Positions 63,737-64,000 of a DNA stretch of 64,000 bases are shown here, piece by piece (positions within the stretch are counted from its first letter, which is position 1; every line of letters begins with the position of its first letter). Origin of the DNA: Clostridium transplantifaecale (GTDB taxonomy: Bacteria; Bacillota; Clostridia; Lachnospirales; Lachnospiraceae). A program made the position numbers and the translations under genes. The stretch is taken from the NCBI RefSeq assembly GCF_900626075.1, contig NZ_UYZY01000001.1, forward strand, positions 186,001 to 250,000, written 5' to 3'. The notes under the pieces were generated by a model, which had not been told where the DNA came from, made no database searches, and saw only the letters and a program-made list of their open reading frames with translations.

Positions 63737-64000
63737 ATTGACGGATGCCTCGCGGCTCTCCTCGACATCCTGGATAAAGGTTTCATTCAGTTTTTTCTGG
63801 ATCTCCACGTAGATCATAAGCTGTTCATCGCTGAAGGAACCCAGATTGTGATAAGTGCGTTTATAGCAGCGCTGTTCAAATTGGTTATGTCCCTCGTAGA
63901 TGGCCCAGCCTTCCGGGGTGAGGTTTAAGTTATACTCGCGGTTGTTGTCGGCGTTTCTTGTCTGTTCGATCCAGCCTTTACGGCGGAGCTTACGCAGGAT
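63710..64000 (-). CDS. MarR-family transcriptional regulator, 3' part only
   Basis: The minus-strand frame from the right edge reads ILRKLRRKGWIEQTRNADNN and on through REYNLNLTPEGWAIYEGHN to a TGA at 63712-63710. This is the end of the winged helix (wing with the Asp-Asn-Asn turn) and the C-terminal dimer helices of MarR proteins. About 96 residues are visible; the N-terminal part lies outside the window. The target is unknown. Confidence 0.8.
   Translation of the reverse strand: MLRKLRRKGWIEQTRNADNNREYNLNLTPEGWAIYEGHNQFEQRCYKRTYHNLGSFSDEQLMIYVEIQKKLNETFIQDVEESREASVNKKPESSHN

Overview
The window reads as a gut Lachnospiraceae (Clostridium cluster XIVa) chromosome. This is inferred from the Firmicutes-type capsule regulators (PHP phosphatase, Wzz-like modulator, BY-kinase), strong AGGAGG ribosome sites, choline-binding-type wall repeats, a VanZ protein, a GEMM riboswitch and a class-A AsnA. 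No rRNA, tRNA, CRISPR array or intact insertion sequence was seen.

Region 1 (1-1232) holds the 3' part of a tyrosine recombinase gene followed by about 480 bp of non-coding DNA. That DNA carries one copy of a 20-bp site and two inverted copies. An extended -10 promoter lies between them and points away from the downstream operon. The layout is that of a phase-variable promoter switch (inverton) for the exopolysaccharide locus.

Region 2 (1232-26204) is a Wzx/Wzy-type exopolysaccharide locus. It starts with a 54-codon ORF, then the PHP phosphatase, Wzz/CpsC, BY-kinase CpsD, the initiating sugar-phosphate transferase, an LCP ligase and a small secreted protein. After a terminator-like hairpin come Ugd, a WecG/TagA transferase, many glycosyltransferases, three acyltransferases (two left-handed beta-helix enzymes and one membrane acyltransferase), a GtrB-like/GT-C-like pair, Wzy, Wzx, two paralogous GT-D-like proteins, an alpha/beta-hydrolase-like protein and a fucosyltransferase-like enzyme. 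The middle (about 9.7-26.2 kb) looks AT-rich compared with its flanks and contains several broken gene remnants, as expected for a mosaic serotype-specific core.

Region 3 (26422-36070) has a divergent AraC regulator facing an operon for GDP-L-fucose: gmd, fcl, manC, manA and a phosphohexomutase. It ends with a large secreted wall-binding repeat protein. The pathway fits the fucosyltransferase-like gene in region 2.

Region 4 (36559-40322) is a second AT-rich block: a LytTR response regulator, then a c-di-GMP-I riboswitch with its own intrinsic terminator, then a CYTH (class IV adenylate cyclase-like) gene overlapping a membrane-anchored B12-binding/radical SAM protein of unusual architecture. 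A GGDEF/EAL protein follows at 41.5 kb. This is the best candidate here for an undescribed signalling system.

Region 5 (40593-61406) is mostly ordinary chromosome: VanZ, GGDEF-PAS-GGDEF-EAL protein, glucose-family PTS, asnA, lipoamide-dehydrogenase family enzyme, aminopeptidase P, a SpoIID/peptidoglycan-binding-like protein, MATE, BI-1, AraC+EamA, LysR divergent from a YeiH-type protein, MerR, and a GH25 lysozyme with 20-residue wall-binding repeats. Region 6 (61710-64000) is a two-gene RNA repair cassette (RNA ligase plus HD-Pnk) and the end of a MarR-type gene on the other strand.
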